A stretch of DNA of 64,000 nucleotides, taken from Archangium sp. Lineage in GTDB: Bacteria > Myxococcota > Myxococcia > Myxococcales > Myxococcaceae. Positions within the stretch are counted from its first letter, which is position 1. Every line of letters starts with the position of its first letter. Under the pieces are notes generated by a model. It did no database searches. It saw nothing but the letters and a program-made list of their open reading frames with translations, and was not told the DNA's origin. The position numbers and the translations under genes are program-made. The stretch is taken from assembly GCA_022843845.1 (NCBI GenBank), contig JALHMW010000017.1:1-64000 (forward strand). Reading direction: 5' to 3'. Shown here piece by piece: positions 8,586 to 17,351 of this stretch.

Positions 8586-9467
8586 ATGCGCGACACCTTC
8601 ATCGACCGGTTGATCGATCTCTCCCTCGACGAGGATCTCGGCTCCGCAGGCGACGTCACCAGCAACGCGCTCCTGTCGTCGACGGCGCAGGGCAAGGCCG
8701 AGCTGTGGGCGAAGGAGGAGATGACGCTCTCGGGCCTCGAGGTCTTCGCTCGAGTCTTCAAGCGGCTCGATCGGTCGGTCGACCTCGACTTCGAGCTCTC
8801 GGACGGCGACCGCACGCTCAAGAAGCAGCGGGTGGCGAAGCTGGAAGGGCCGCTGAAGGTGCTGCTCGCCGGCGAGCGGACGGCCTTGAACCTCGTGCAG
8901 CGACTCTCAGGCATCGCGACGATGACCTCGAAGGCCGTCGGGGTGATCGCGCATGTGAAGGGCACGAAGCTCAAGATCCTCGACACCCGCAAGACGACGC
9001 CCGGGCTGCGAGGGCTCTCGAAGGCGGCGGTGCTCCATGGTGGAGGAACCAACCACCGCATCGGCCTCTTCGACGGCGTGCTCATCAAGGACAACCACAT
9101 CGCAGCCGTGGGCGGCTCGATTCGTGAGGCGCTCAAGCGCGCGAAGCAGAACGCGCCCCGGCTGGTGAAGATCGAGATCGAGGTGACCTCGCTCGAGCAG
9201 CTCGACGAGGCGATCGCCTGTGGCGCCGACATCGTCATGCTCGACAACATGAACGACGCGCAGATCGTCGCGGCGGTGCAGCTGGCCGACGGGCGCTGTG
9301 AGCTCGAGGTGTCGGGCGGTGTGACGGTCGATCGGCTGCCGGTGCTCGCGAAGCTCGGCGTCGACTACGTCTCGATGGGCGCGCTGACGCACTCGGCCCG
9401 CGCGATGGATCTGTCGCTCGAGATCCTCCCGCCGCGTGACGTGCCGCGAATCAAGCCCCGACGCTAG
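8586..9467 (+). CDS. nadC: Nicotinate-nucleotide pyrophosphorylase (carboxylating)
   Basis: Quinolinate phosphoribosyltransferase of the de novo NAD pathway converts quinolinate and PRPP to nicotinate mononucleotide and CO2 in the cytoplasm. At 293 residues it has the expected length. Typical motifs are ERTALNLVQRLSGIAT (from residue 97), DTRKTTPG (133-140) with the substrate-binding Arg-Lys pair, HGGGTNHR (151-158) and KDNH (168-171), followed by the C-terminal barrel strands including ELEVSGGV. ATG at 8586 starts the family N-terminus, 7 bases after valS, suggesting co-transcription. Its TAG stop lies within a CTAG that also supplies the stop of the convergent uridine kinase gene. Confidence 0.95.
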   Translation: MRDTFIDRLIDLSLDEDLGSAGDVTSNALLSSTAQGKAELWAKEEMTLSGLEVFARVFKRLDRSVDLDFELSDGDRTLKKQRVAKLEGPLKVLLAGERTALNLVQRLSGIATMTSKAVGVIAHVKGTKLKILDTRKTTPGLRGLSKAAVLHGGGTNHRIGLFDGVLIKDNHIAAVGGSIREALKRAKQNAPRLVKIEIEVTSLEQLDEAIACGADIVMLDNMNDAQIVAAVQLADGRCELEVSGGVTVDRLPVLAKLGVDYVSMGALTHSARAMDLSLEILPPRDVPRIKPRR

Positions 9468-10225
9468 AGCGAGGCGGGCTGACGGGCGGCGACCTGCTCC
9501 AGCACGCGGTGCATCGACGTCGCCAGCGCCTCGGTGCCCGCCACACACAGGTGCGCGTGCCGCTTCGAGGGCTCGACGAACTCGTCGTGCATCGGCTTCA
9601 CCTGAAGGTGGAACTGCTTGTGGACGCCGGCCGGGGTGCGGCCACGCTCGCGCACGTCACGCTCGAGCCGGCGTGAGAAACGCACGGCCTCGGCGCACTC
9701 CACGAAGACGGCGACGTCGAACAACGGCCGAACGAGGGCGCTGTCGAGAATGAGCGTTCCATCGACGACGACCAGCGGACGGGCCTGGAGCGGCGTCGTG
9801 CGGCTGAGCCGGCGGTGGGTGGCGAAGTCGTAGTGTGGCACCTCGACGCTGACGCCGTGGCGGAGCGCGCGCAGCTGACCTTCGAGCAGCTCGAAGTCGA
9901 GGCTGGAGGGGTGATCGAAGTTGACGCTCCCGCCGTCGCCGTCGAAGCGCGCCGACTGATCGACGTAGAACGAGTCCTGCATGACGAGGCAGCTCAGCTC
10001 GTCGCCGAAGACCTGCACCAGCTCTTGCGCGAGCGTCGTCTTGCCTGAGCCGGAACCGCCTGCGACGCCGACCATCACGCGGTGGCCTGCGGCGAGGAGC
10101 GCGCGACATCGGCCCACGCCTTCGTCCTCGAACGTCACATCAGGTGGAGCAGCGACCTCAGGCCGGGCGTTCAGACTGGCAGCGAGCACGCGGGGCCAGT
10201 ACCGCAGCCCGCTCCGCGATGCCAT
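9464..10225 (-). CDS. udk: Uridine kinase-like P-loop kinase
   Basis: This likely phosphorylates uridine or cytidine with ATP or GTP in pyrimidine salvage. The Walker A motif GGSGSGKT is at residues 56-63 and is followed by the Udk signatures DSFYVD, NFDHPSSLDFELL and HYDFATHRR, and by an Arg-rich lid region (RFSRRLERDVRERGR). The ATG at 10225 gives 253 residues; about 45 residues precede the P-loop region, longer than in typical Udk, so a later start is possible. The gene converges on nadC and overlaps it by 4 bases. It diverges from the PEGA gene with a 66-base gap. Phosphoribulokinase-like specificity cannot be fully excluded. Confidence 0.85.
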   Translation of the reverse strand: MASRSGLRYWPRVLAASLNARPEVAAPPDVTFEDEGVGRCRALLAAGHRVMVGVAGGSGSGKTTLAQELVQVFGDELSCLVMQDSFYVDQSARFDGDGGSVNFDHPSSLDFELLEGQLRALRHGVSVEVPHYDFATHRRLSRTTPLQARPLVVVDGTLILDSALVRPLFDVAVFVECAEAVRFSRRLERDVRERGRTPAGVHKQFHLQVKPMHDEFVEPSKRHAHLCVAGTEALATSMHRVLEQVAARQPASL

Positions 10226-10291
10226 GGGTCGGGGTCGCCTCTGGCCAGAATCCCGGCGAAGAAACCGGCGAGAATGGGCAGACTGCACCCC

Positions 10292-10783
10292 ATGAACGCG
10301 CGCGTCGGCATGGCGATCGGGCTCGTGGTGATGGTGCTCGGCCTCGTCGCCTTCGGCGTGTGGCGGTGGAGCGCCAGCCACAAGACCCCGGCCCGACCCG
10401 GCACCTTGAGCATCTTGAGCTCGCCCTCCGGCGCGAAGATCTCCATCGACGGCAAGGTGGTCGGCGTGACGCCCTGGTTCAGCGACAACACCTGGCCCCG
10501 GCAGCCGGTGCTGTTCGACCTCTCGTTGCCCGGCTACCGCACGTGGAAGGGCTCATTCTCGGGTGGCGTCGAGGCGCGCATGGACGTCACGCTCTCGCGC
10601 CGCAAGCCGCGCAAGGTTTCGGATGCCGGCGTCATCGACGGCGGGTCGATGAACATCGATCTCGACGACGAGGAGGACGACGGTCCGCTTCACACGCGCG
10701 GCCCGCTGCGCCCGCCTGAGCCGACCGAGTTCGTGGACGAAGACCTCGATCGTGAGGCGGCTGCGGCGAAGGGTGCGAAGTAG
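10292..10783 (+). CDS. Membrane-anchored PEGA-domain protein
   Basis: A 163-residue protein with an N-terminal membrane anchor (about residues 6-25, VGMAIGLVVMVLGLVAFGVW) and an extracytoplasmic PEGA domain (about 36-95). The domain has the typical GTLSILSSPSGAKISIDGKV strand pattern followed by a Pro-Gly-Tyr turn. The C-terminal 60 residues are acidic and Pro-rich, probably disordered (DLDDEEDDG). PEGA domains are small surface beta-structures of unclear function, common in myxobacterial proteins. The next gene starts 8 bases downstream, so the two are probably one transcript. Confidence 0.75.
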   Translation: MNARVGMAIGLVVMVLGLVAFGVWRWSASHKTPARPGTLSILSSPSGAKISIDGKVVGVTPWFSDNTWPRQPVLFDLSLPGYRTWKGSFSGGVEARMDVTLSRRKPRKVSDAGVIDGGSMNIDLDDEEDDGPLHTRGPLRPPEPTEFVDEDLDREAAAAKGAK

Positions 10784-10791
10784 TCGCATCG

Positions 10792-13062
10792 ATGCCGACG
10801 ACCGCGCAGTCTCCCGTTCCTCGGCTGATCCTCGCGGTCGTGGCTGCGACGGTCTGCTGGCGCATCGGTGCGCCGGTTCCTGAGCCGCTCGGTGTCGACG
10901 CCCCTGCGACCGTCTTCTCGGCGGCGCGAGCTGACGCGGTCCTCGCGCGGCTCATCGGTCGACAGCTGCCACACCCGCTGTCGAGCCCCGAGAACGCAGC
11001 GGTCCGTGATCGGGTGATCGCGGAGTTCGCGGCCCTCGGTATCGACGCCATCGTCGAGCGCTCGCGCGGCTGTCGGGGCTCGACGAGGAACGACGTCTTC
11101 TCGTGCGGGACGGTGGAGAACCTCGTCGCGAAGGTGGCTCCCGGCGAGGGGCCCGCGGTGGTGTTGCTCGCGCACTACGACTCGGTGCCGGCAGGTCCTG
11201 GAGCCGCGGACGATCTCTCTGGCGTCGCGACGATCCTCGAGACGGTGCGCGTGCTCCAGGCGACGGGCCTGAAGACGAAGCACCCGGTCATCGCGTTGAT
11301 CACCGATGGTGAAGAGGCCGGCATGCTGGGCGCGGCCGCGTTCCTGTCGAACCCGCAGGCGAAGGCCTCGGTCGGCGCCGTCGTGAACGTCGAAGGTCGC
11401 GGCAACCAGGGTGTCAGTCAGCTCTTCCAGACGAGCGGCGGTGATGGGCCGCTCGTCTCGCTCTACGCGCGCGGAGCGAAGACGCCCTCGACGAGCTCGT
11501 TGTCGAACCTCATCTACCAGCAGTTGCCGAACGACACCGATCTCACGCTCTTCATCGACGCGAAGCTCACCTCGTTCAACTTCGGCTTCATCAAGAACGT
11601 CGCGCACTACCACACGCCGCTCGACCGCCGGGAGAACCTCAGCCTGGCGACGCTGCAGCACCACGGCGACAACCTGCTGGCCGTCGCGCAGGGGTTGATG
11701 GAGACGGACTTCGCGGAGCTCGCTGGAGACGACGCGATGTACTTGTCCGTCGTGGGGCAGTTCGTCCCGAGAATCCCGAAGGCGTGGGGACCGCCGCTCT
11801 CGGCCGTCGCGTTGATGCTGGTTCTGGCTGCGGCGTTCTTCTCGCGGTCGGAGCCGGTCTCGGTGGGCAGACGGGTGCTCGGGGGCGTCATGCCGATGGT
11901 CGTCGTCGCGGGGAGCGTGGGCGCTGGGTGGGTGCTCCATGGACTCGCCGCGAAGATCTCTGGGAACGCCGACCCCTCGTATGCGTCGCCGGGGTTCTTT
12001 CGTGCAGCGCTCTCGCTGGGGGTCCTCGCAGTGATGATCGTCGGGTCGAGGGTCGCAGGGCCACGACTGATGGCGCTCTCGGTGTGGGTTTTTCTGTCGG
12101 CCGTCGCCGCGATCACCGCCGTGCTGCTGCCCGGCTTGAGTCCGTTGTTCCTATTTCCTGTGCTGGTCGCGGCTCCCGTGGTGTTCGCGCAGAGCCGTCG
12201 CTCCGATGCGTGGAGCGGAACGTTCGGCACGATCGCGCTGGCGATCGCGGCGGTGCCGACGCTGGTCATCTGGATGTCGTTCGCGCGGCTCGTGGAGCCC
12301 GTTCAAGGGCTGCTGCTGCATCCTGGCTTCACCGCGCCGGTGTCGATCGCCGCGCTCTCGGTGTTGCCGATACTCGCGGGTGCGTCATGGAGCCGCCGCG
12401 CGTGGCTCGTGGCTGCGTTGGTCTCCCTCGTCCTCGCCGTCGGGAGCGCGTGCCTGACCGGCCTGCAGCCGGCGTACACGGCCGAGAGGCCGCAGCGGCT
12501 CAACATCACGGCCATCGACGATCACGTCATCGGACGCGCGCGGTGGGCGCTGGATACGACCGGCACGGTGCCCGCATCGCTGCGTGAGGCCGCGTCGTTC
12601 TCGCAGGCGCCCGAACGCGTGTGGCCTGTCGCCGTCGCGCCGTCGTTCGTCGCCGATGCCGGGCCCCTTCGTTTTGCGGCGCCAACGGCGATGACGAGCG
12701 TGACTCCAACTGGCGCGGGACGAATCGTGACGCTCGAACTCGACGCGTTGACGCCGGCGCACCGTCGTTTCGTGGTGGTGCCTGGAGGCTCCGGGCTCAC
12801 GCGGCTCGACGTCGATGGGCAGGCGTACACGCCGAAGCCTGGCTCGGAGGCGACGATCTTCATCTGTTGGACGCGAGACTGCGGCGGCACGAAGGTGGCG
12901 CTGCACTTCGACTCGACGCGCGTGGTGAACGTGTTCCTGGCGATGCAGCGGTACGAGCTCCCCGCCGAGGCCGCGCCCCTCGTCGCCGCGCGACCGTCGA
13001 GCGCGACCCCGTCTCAATCGGGTGATTCGACGATCGTCTTCGGGCGAGTGGCGATTCCGTAA
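10792..13062 (+). CDS. M28-family zinc metallopeptidase with multi-pass membrane C-terminus
   Basis: The N-terminal half is an M28 aminopeptidase-like domain. Probable zinc ligands are His128 (AHYDSVPAGPG), Asp140 (AADDLSG), Glu175 (DGEEAG, with Glu174 as base), Glu201 (NVEGRG) and a His in HYHTPLD near 272-274. An N-terminal hydrophobic segment precedes it. From about residue 335 there are about eight hydrophobic helices, then a C-terminal soluble beta-rich domain. The arrangement resembles eukaryotic ER metallopeptidase 1 (Fxna-like) and bacterial homologues, so the peptidase should face the periplasm. Substrate is unknown. The tRNA-flank-like repeat begins 7 bases after the stop. Confidence 0.85.
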   Translation: MPTTAQSPVPRLILAVVAATVCWRIGAPVPEPLGVDAPATVFSAARADAVLARLIGRQLPHPLSSPENAAVRDRVIAEFAALGIDAIVERSRGCRGSTRNDVFSCGTVENLVAKVAPGEGPAVVLLAHYDSVPAGPGAADDLSGVATILETVRVLQATGLKTKHPVIALITDGEEAGMLGAAAFLSNPQAKASVGAVVNVEGRGNQGVSQLFQTSGGDGPLVSLYARGAKTPSTSSLSNLIYQQLPNDTDLTLFIDAKLTSFNFGFIKNVAHYHTPLDRRENLSLATLQHHGDNLLAVAQGLMETDFAELAGDDAMYLSVVGQFVPRIPKAWGPPLSAVALMLVLAAAFFSRSEPVSVGRRVLGGVMPMVVVAGSVGAGWVLHGLAAKISGNADPSYASPGFFRAALSLGVLAVMIVGSRVAGPRLMALSVWVFLSAVAAITAVLLPGLSPLFLFPVLVAAPVVFAQSRRSDAWSGTFGTIALAIAAVPTLVIWMSFARLVEPVQGLLLHPGFTAPVSIAALSVLPILAGASWSRRAWLVAALVSLVLAVGSACLTGLQPAYTAERPQRLNITAIDDHVIGRARWALDTTGTVPASLREAASFSQAPERVWPVAVAPSFVADAGPLRFAAPTAMTSVTPTGAGRIVTLELDALTPAHRRFVVVPGGSGLTRLDVDGQAYTPKPGSEATIFICWTRDCGGTKVALHFDSTRVVNVFLAMQRYELPAEAAPLVAARPSSATPSQSGDSTIVFGRVAIP

Positions 13063-13069
13063 ACGGGAC

Positions 13070-13121
13070 AGACGAAGCCCCCGGAGACCTTTCGGCTTCC
13101 GAGGGCTTCATCTTCTGCGAG
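13070..13121. repeat. 52-bp exact copy of the tRNA-Asp 3' end and terminator
   Basis: All 52 bases match 40277-40328, in the same orientation. The other copy is the terminator of tRNA-Asp plus the last four bases of its acceptor end. After a 7-base deletion the match resumes for GGACTTGAA (T-loop side of the tRNA), so this copy looks like a decayed tRNA 3' end. The hairpin stem pairs 13074-13085 with 13098-13109. One pair is G.U on the minus strand but C.A on the plus strand, so it folds best in the tRNA direction. The rest of the 163-base gap to 13226 holds no gene. Confidence 0.85.
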
Positions 13122-13225
13122 GGACTTGAAGCCGTCCGGAGCCGCGAAGGCGCTCCCGCCCGTTTCACTTCTCGAATCGCCCGAGTGTAGCGTATGCGCC
13201 CGAGGGTCCTCCTGAAGGGAGTGTC

Positions 13226-14458
13226 GTGAGAACCGAAAGCACTGACGTCCTCATCACTGGTGCCGGGCCAAGCGGCGCGATCTGCGCGGGCATTCTGCGC
13301 AAGCACAACCACCGGGTGATGGTGCTCGAGAAAGAGACTTTCCCTCGTTTCTCGATCGGCGAAAGCCTGCTCCCCCAGACGATGGCCTACATCGAAGAGG
13401 CGGGGATGCTGAAGGACGTCGTTGAAGCCGGCTTCCAGCACAAGAACGGCGCTTCGTTCAGTTGGCGCGGCCGCTTCACGGACTTCGATTTTCGCGACAA
13501 GTTCAGCCCGGGCTGGGGAACCACCTACCAGGTTCAACGCGCCCGCTTCGACAAGGTGCTGGCCGATGCCGCCCACCGCATGGGCGCCGAGGTTCGCTAT
13601 CGCCACGAGGTGACTCACGTCGACGTCTCGCAGACTCCAACCGTGACGGTTCGCGACGAGTCCGGTGAGCCGTATCAGGTCACCGCCAGAATCATTCTCG
13701 ATGCCAGCGGCTTCGCGAGGCTGCTCCCCCGTTTGTTGGATCTCGAGCGACCGTCGACCTTTCCGCTTCGCCAGGCCTTCTTCACCCACGTGGAAGATGG
13801 CATTCCTGCGACCGGGCCCTTCGACCGAAACAAGATTCGCATCACCGTTCATCCCGAGCACGTGAACGTCTGGTACTGGTTGATTCCGTTCTCCGACGGA
13901 CGCAGCTCGTTGGGTGTGGTCGCTGAGGCCGCGTTTCTCGACCAGCTCGAAGGCGACGAGGCCGCCAGGCTCAAGCGGCTCGTCGAAGAAGAACCTTCGT
14001 TGCGTGAACTCCTGGCCACCGCTCGGTGGGACACTCCCGTGCGAACGCTTCGCGGCTACGCCTCCAACGTCAAGCAGTTGTGTGGTCCCGGGTACGCGCT
14101 CCTGGGCAACGCCGGCGAGTTCCTCGACCCCATCTTCAGTTCGGGAGTGACCATCGCGATGACCTCGTCGAGCCTCGCAGCAGCGTGCGCTCACAAGCAG
14201 CTCACGGGTCAATCCGTCGACTGGAATGCCGAGTTCGCTGAGCCGCTCAAGAAGGGCGTCGATTCGTTCCGAGCGTTCGTCGAGTCCTGGTACGCCGGCT
14301 CCTTTCAGAAGATCATCTTCAGCGAGAATCACACCACGGGCGTCCGTCAGATGATCTGCTCCATTCTCGCCGGGTATGCGTGGGATCGTTCGAACCCCTA
14401 CGTCGCTGAGCCGAAGCGCCGCCTGGGCGTGCTGGAGCAGCTGTGCGCATCAGCCTGA
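13226..14458 (+). CDS. FAD-dependent oxidoreductase, flavin halogenase-like (pigment cluster)
   Basis: A flavoprotein of the tryptophan-halogenase/geranylgeranyl-reductase-like superfamily. The dinucleotide motif GAGPSG is at residues 12-17 and FPRFSIGESLLP near 37-48 is typical of the family. Trp216-Tyr-Trp218-Leu-Ile-Pro221 matches the WxWxIP signature of flavin-dependent halogenases. Similar enzymes occur in aryl polyene and flexirubin clusters and may modify the aryl head or polyene. GTG at 13226 has a good Shine-Dalgarno (AAGGGAG). This is the first gene of the operon running to 18583 or 19405 and overlaps the next gene by 16 bases. Halogenase versus monooxygenase or dehydrogenase activity cannot be decided from sequence. 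Confidence 0.8.
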   Translation: MRTESTDVLITGAGPSGAICAGILRKHNHRVMVLEKETFPRFSIGESLLPQTMAYIEEAGMLKDVVEAGFQHKNGASFSWRGRFTDFDFRDKFSPGWGTTYQVQRARFDKVLADAAHRMGAEVRYRHEVTHVDVSQTPTVTVRDESGEPYQVTARIILDASGFARLLPRLLDLERPSTFPLRQAFFTHVEDGIPATGPFDRNKIRITVHPEHVNVWYWLIPFSDGRSSLGVVAEAAFLDQLEGDEAARLKRLVEEEPSLRELLATARWDTPVRTLRGYASNVKQLCGPGYALLGNAGEFLDPIFSSGVTIAMTSSSLAAACAHKQLTGQSVDWNAEFAEPLKKGVDSFRAFVESWYAGSFQKIIFSENHTTGVRQMICSILAGYAWDRSNPYVAEPKRRLGVLEQLCASA

Positions 14459-15000
14459 CGATCGTCTTGCTGATGGGGAGCGGTGGCTGCGCGACGGCGC
14501 CTCTCGCATCAACGCTCACCACCTCCGCCCCGAGCGAGCTGGTGCTTCAGCTCTCTCCTGCGAGCTTTGGGCGCTCGGCGTCGCTCACCCAGCGCATCAC
14601 CGTCAGCACCAGCGACCGCGTGCAGACCGTCGACGCGCTGCTAGAGGTTGATCCCACCATGGTCAGGGTCGCGTTCGTCTCGCTCGCACAGACGGTGGGC
14701 ACGCTCACGTGGGATGGCAACAGCCTCGACGCACAGACCTCAGTCCACCTGCCTGAGGCGCTCACGCCCGCTCGAATCCTGACCGACCTGCAACTGGTCT
14801 GGTGGCCTGTCGCTGCGGTGAAGCGCGAGCTGCCCGCGGTCTTCACGCTCGACGCCGACGCCTCGCGCCGGGTCTTGTCGAAGGCAGGCGTTCCCATCGC
14901 GACGGTCTCCTTCGAAGGCACGGGCTCCCGGCTGAAGGCGTTGCTGACGCACCACGGCCGGTATCGCCTCGAGATTGACTCGACTGAGGAATCGCTGTGA
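14443..15000 (+). CDS. DUF3261-type lipoprotein (pigment cluster)
   Basis: A 185-residue probable outer-membrane lipoprotein with the signal peptide MRISLTIVLLMGSGGC, whose Cys16 fits a lipobox. The mature part has alternating beta-strands and the segment ILTDLQLVWWPVAAVKREL, as in the DUF3261 proteins encoded in aryl polyene clusters, where they are thought to act with a LolA-like carrier in moving the lipid-linked pigment to the outer membrane. It overlaps the upstream gene by 16 bases and the next gene by 4 (GTGA), indicating translational coupling. The family assignment is from context plus pattern. Confidence 0.7.
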   Translation: MRISLTIVLLMGSGGCATAPLASTLTTSAPSELVLQLSPASFGRSASLTQRITVSTSDRVQTVDALLEVDPTMVRVAFVSLAQTVGTLTWDGNSLDAQTSVHLPEALTPARILTDLQLVWWPVAAVKRELPAVFTLDADASRRVLSKAGVPIATVSFEGTGSRLKALLTHHGRYRLEIDSTEESL

Positions 15001-16169
15001 GCGCCGCGTTCACGCAGCTCGGTCTGGTGTGTGCGCTCGGTCACGACGTGCACTCGGTGCGCCGGTCGCTGTTTGCAGCTGAACCTTCGGGCGTCGTGAC
15101 GTCGACGTTCTTTTCAGCCGCACAGCCGCTCGCCCTTGGGCAGGCCTCGACCCACCTGCCATCGCTGGCGAACGACCGGATCGAATTCGTCACGCGGAAC
15201 AATGCACTCCTGGCTCACGCCCTGGCCCAGTTGACGCTCGTGCCGTCGGTCATCGAGCGACACGGGCCGGCCCGGGTGGGGGTCGTCATCGGCACGAGCA
15301 CCTCGGGGGTAGGCGAGTCCGAGCCGGCCCATCGACAGTTCCTGAAGACCCAGACGATGCCCGCTCAGTGGCACTTTGCGCAGCAGGAACTCGGCACGAG
15401 CGCGCGGTTCGTGGCGGCACGAGCGGGCGTGACCGGACCCACGGCGGTCATCAGCACGGCCTGCAGCTCCAGTGCGAGAGCGCTGGCGACTGGCGCCCGC
15501 TGGCTCCGCGACGGCGTCGTCGATGCCGTCATCGCTGGAGGCGCCGACATGTTGTGTCGGTTCACCATCGCCGGCTTCATGTCGCTCGAATCGGTGAGCG
15601 TGACTCGCTGCAACCCGATGAGCCTCAACCGAAACGGAATCAACATCGGCGAAGGCGCCGCGCTGTTCTTGATGACGCGCGATGAAGGCGAGGTTCGCCT
15701 GGCCGGCTGGGGCGAGACGAGCGACGCGCACCACATGTCGGCACCAGACCCGTCGGGCCAGGGCGCTGCCGATGCCATGCGCCTGGCGCTTCGACGAAGC
15801 CAGACGCGCGCCAGCGACGTCGAGTACGTCAACCTTCACGGCACGGCGACCCCCCAGAACGACGCGATGGAGAGTCGAGCCGTGAGCGAGGTCTGTGGTC
15901 TCGACGTGCCGGTCAGCTCGACCAAGCCTCTCACCGGCCACACGCTCGGCGCCGCTGGCGCCATCGAAGCTGCGCTGTGCTGGCTGGCCATGACGGGCGA
16001 TGGGGCCCTGCCGCCGCATTGGTACGACGGTGTCCCTGATCCCAGCCTTCCGCCCCTTCGTCTGGTCTCACCAGGCGAGGTGACGAGCCGCTCGCCGCCC
16101 CGTGTGGTGCTCAGCAATTCCTTCGCCTTCGGGGGAAACAACGCGTCGTTGGTGTTCGTGCGGTCATGA
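14997..16169 (+). CDS. Beta-ketoacyl-ACP synthase (pigment cluster, first ketosynthase)
   Basis: A thiolase-fold condensing enzyme with an intact triad: Cys156 (STACSSSA), His281 (NLHGTATPQND) and His315 (PLTGHTLGAAGA). At 390 residues it is slightly shorter than FabF. In aryl polyene clusters two or more ketosynthase homologues cooperate, one elongating together with a chain-length factor and one with a more specialised role. This copy, encoded beside the dehydratase and ketoreductase, probably works in elongation or initiation of the polyene on ACP. It starts with GTG overlapping the DUF3261 stop and overlaps the dehydratase gene by 4 bases. Confidence 0.92.
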   Translation: MSAAFTQLGLVCALGHDVHSVRRSLFAAEPSGVVTSTFFSAAQPLALGQASTHLPSLANDRIEFVTRNNALLAHALAQLTLVPSVIERHGPARVGVVIGTSTSGVGESEPAHRQFLKTQTMPAQWHFAQQELGTSARFVAARAGVTGPTAVISTACSSSARALATGARWLRDGVVDAVIAGGADMLCRFTIAGFMSLESVSVTRCNPMSLNRNGINIGEGAALFLMTRDEGEVRLAGWGETSDAHHMSAPDPSGQGAADAMRLALRRSQTRASDVEYVNLHGTATPQNDAMESRAVSEVCGLDVPVSSTKPLTGHTLGAAGAIEAALCWLAMTGDGALPPHWYDGVPDPSLPPLRLVSPGEVTSRSPPRVVLSNSFAFGGNNASLVFVRS

Positions 16170-16633
16170 GCGAGTTCGACTTCACAGGGCCGGTGACGCT
16201 CCTGGTGCCACACCGGCGTTCGATGCTGCTTGTCGACCGGCTCGTCGACGCAACGAGCGAGATGGCCCTCGTCGAAGCGGTCGTCAAGCGGGGGAAGTGC
16301 TTCGTGACCGAAGAAGGGTGGCCAGCGTGGATTGGCGCCGAGTTGATGGCGCAGGCCATGGCCTGCTGGTCTGGCTGGCAGCTGCATCGCATTGGGAGTC
16401 CCGCACGGATCGGCTTTCTGGTGAGCACGCGTCTGTACGAGTGCAGCCGTCCCATCTTTCCAATCGGGGCGCGCCTTCTCATCGAGGTCCGTGCAGAGTT
16501 TGTCGGCGACAATGGTCTGGCTGCTTTTTCCTGCACGATCGTTCATGAAGACCGAGAGGTCGCGCGAGCGCAGATCAACTCGTTTCAACCTGCTGATCTG
16601 AACCGCTTCCTGCAGGAGTCGGAGCATGACTGA
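16166..16633 (+). CDS. Hot-dog 3-hydroxyacyl-ACP dehydratase (ApeP-like)
   Basis: A single hot-dog domain of 155 residues. The helix motif IGAELMAQAMACWSGW supplies the probable catalytic Glu59, and PHRRSMLLVDRL near the N-terminus supplies His16, as in FabZ/FabA-like dehydratases of aryl polyene clusters. It would dehydrate the 3-hydroxyacyl intermediates made by the adjacent ketoreductase to give the conjugated polyene. A second dehydratase domain is fused to the acyl ligase at 26743-28350, so the cluster has two. It overlaps both neighbours (4 and 8 bases). Confidence 0.85.
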   Translation: MSEFDFTGPVTLLVPHRRSMLLVDRLVDATSEMALVEAVVKRGKCFVTEEGWPAWIGAELMAQAMACWSGWQLHRIGSPARIGFLVSTRLYECSRPIFPIGARLLIEVRAEFVGDNGLAAFSCTIVHEDREVARAQINSFQPADLNRFLQESEHD

Positions 16634-17351
16634 CTGGGTTCTCGTGTCGGGTTCGAGTCGCGGTATTGGCCGAGCCATCGCCCTGCGAGCGGCGAGAGAC
16701 GGCTTCAACGTCGTGGTGCACTGCAAGTCTCGTTTGGACGAGGCGAACGCCGTGGCGCGCGACATCGTGGCGATGGGCCGTGAGAGCCGAGTGCTCCAGT
16801 TCGACATCAGCGATCGGGCTGCGGCCCAGCGAGCGCTCGAAGCCGACGTCGAGCTCAACGGTGCCTGCTATGGAGTGGTGTGCAACGCGGGCATCGCGCG
16901 CGACGCGGCGTTTCCAGCCATGACGTCAGGCGACTGGGACGATGTCATTCACACCAACCTCGACGGCTTCTACAACCTGTTACGGCCGTTGGTGATGCCG
17001 ATGGTTCAGCGGCGGAAGCCAGGGCGCATCGTCACTGTGTCATCGGTCTCGGGAATCGTCGGTAACCGGGGCCAGGTCAACTACAGCGCAGCCAAGGCCG
17101 GAATCATCGGCGCCACCAAGGCGCTTGCGGTCGAGCTGGCTCGCCGCGAGATCACGGTCAACTGCGTCGCCCCGGGACTGATCGAGACTGAAATGGTGAC
17201 AGCTGAGGTGCTCGAACATGCCTTGCCGATGATTCCGGCGCGTCGTGTCGGCACGCCGGATGAGGTGGCGGCAGCCGTCTCGTTCCTCTTGTCGAAAGAC
17301 GCCTCGTATGTGACGCGCCAGGTCCTTTCGGTGAACGGTGGGTTGAGCTGA
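16626..17351 (+). CDS. 3-ketoacyl-ACP reductase, FabG-like (pigment cluster)
   Basis: A classical short-chain dehydrogenase of 241 residues. The NADP-binding GxxxGxG motif SGSSRGIG is at residues 8-15, NAG at 87-89, the catalytic Ser near 139-140, and Tyr153 with Lys157 in YSAAK. It reduces the 3-keto intermediate after each condensation, upstream of dehydration. Synteny with the dehydratase and the ketosynthases fixes its role in polyene synthesis rather than in general fatty acid synthesis. The following ketosynthase gene starts on the last base of the stop codon (TGATG). Confidence 0.92.
   Translation: MTDWVLVSGSSRGIGRAIALRAARDGFNVVVHCKSRLDEANAVARDIVAMGRESRVLQFDISDRAAAQRALEADVELNGACYGVVCNAGIARDAAFPAMTSGDWDDVIHTNLDGFYNLLRPLVMPMVQRRKPGRIVTVSSVSGIVGNRGQVNYSAAKAGIIGATKALAVELARREITVNCVAPGLIETEMVTAEVLEHALPMIPARRVGTPDEVAAAVSFLLSKDASYVTRQVLSVNGGLS

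Noticed and set aside
13063-13225. Small gene or riboswitch between the peptidase and pigment genes
   Set aside because: The gap is explained by the tRNA-flank repeat; no open frame with a start and coding bias, and no known riboswitch core.
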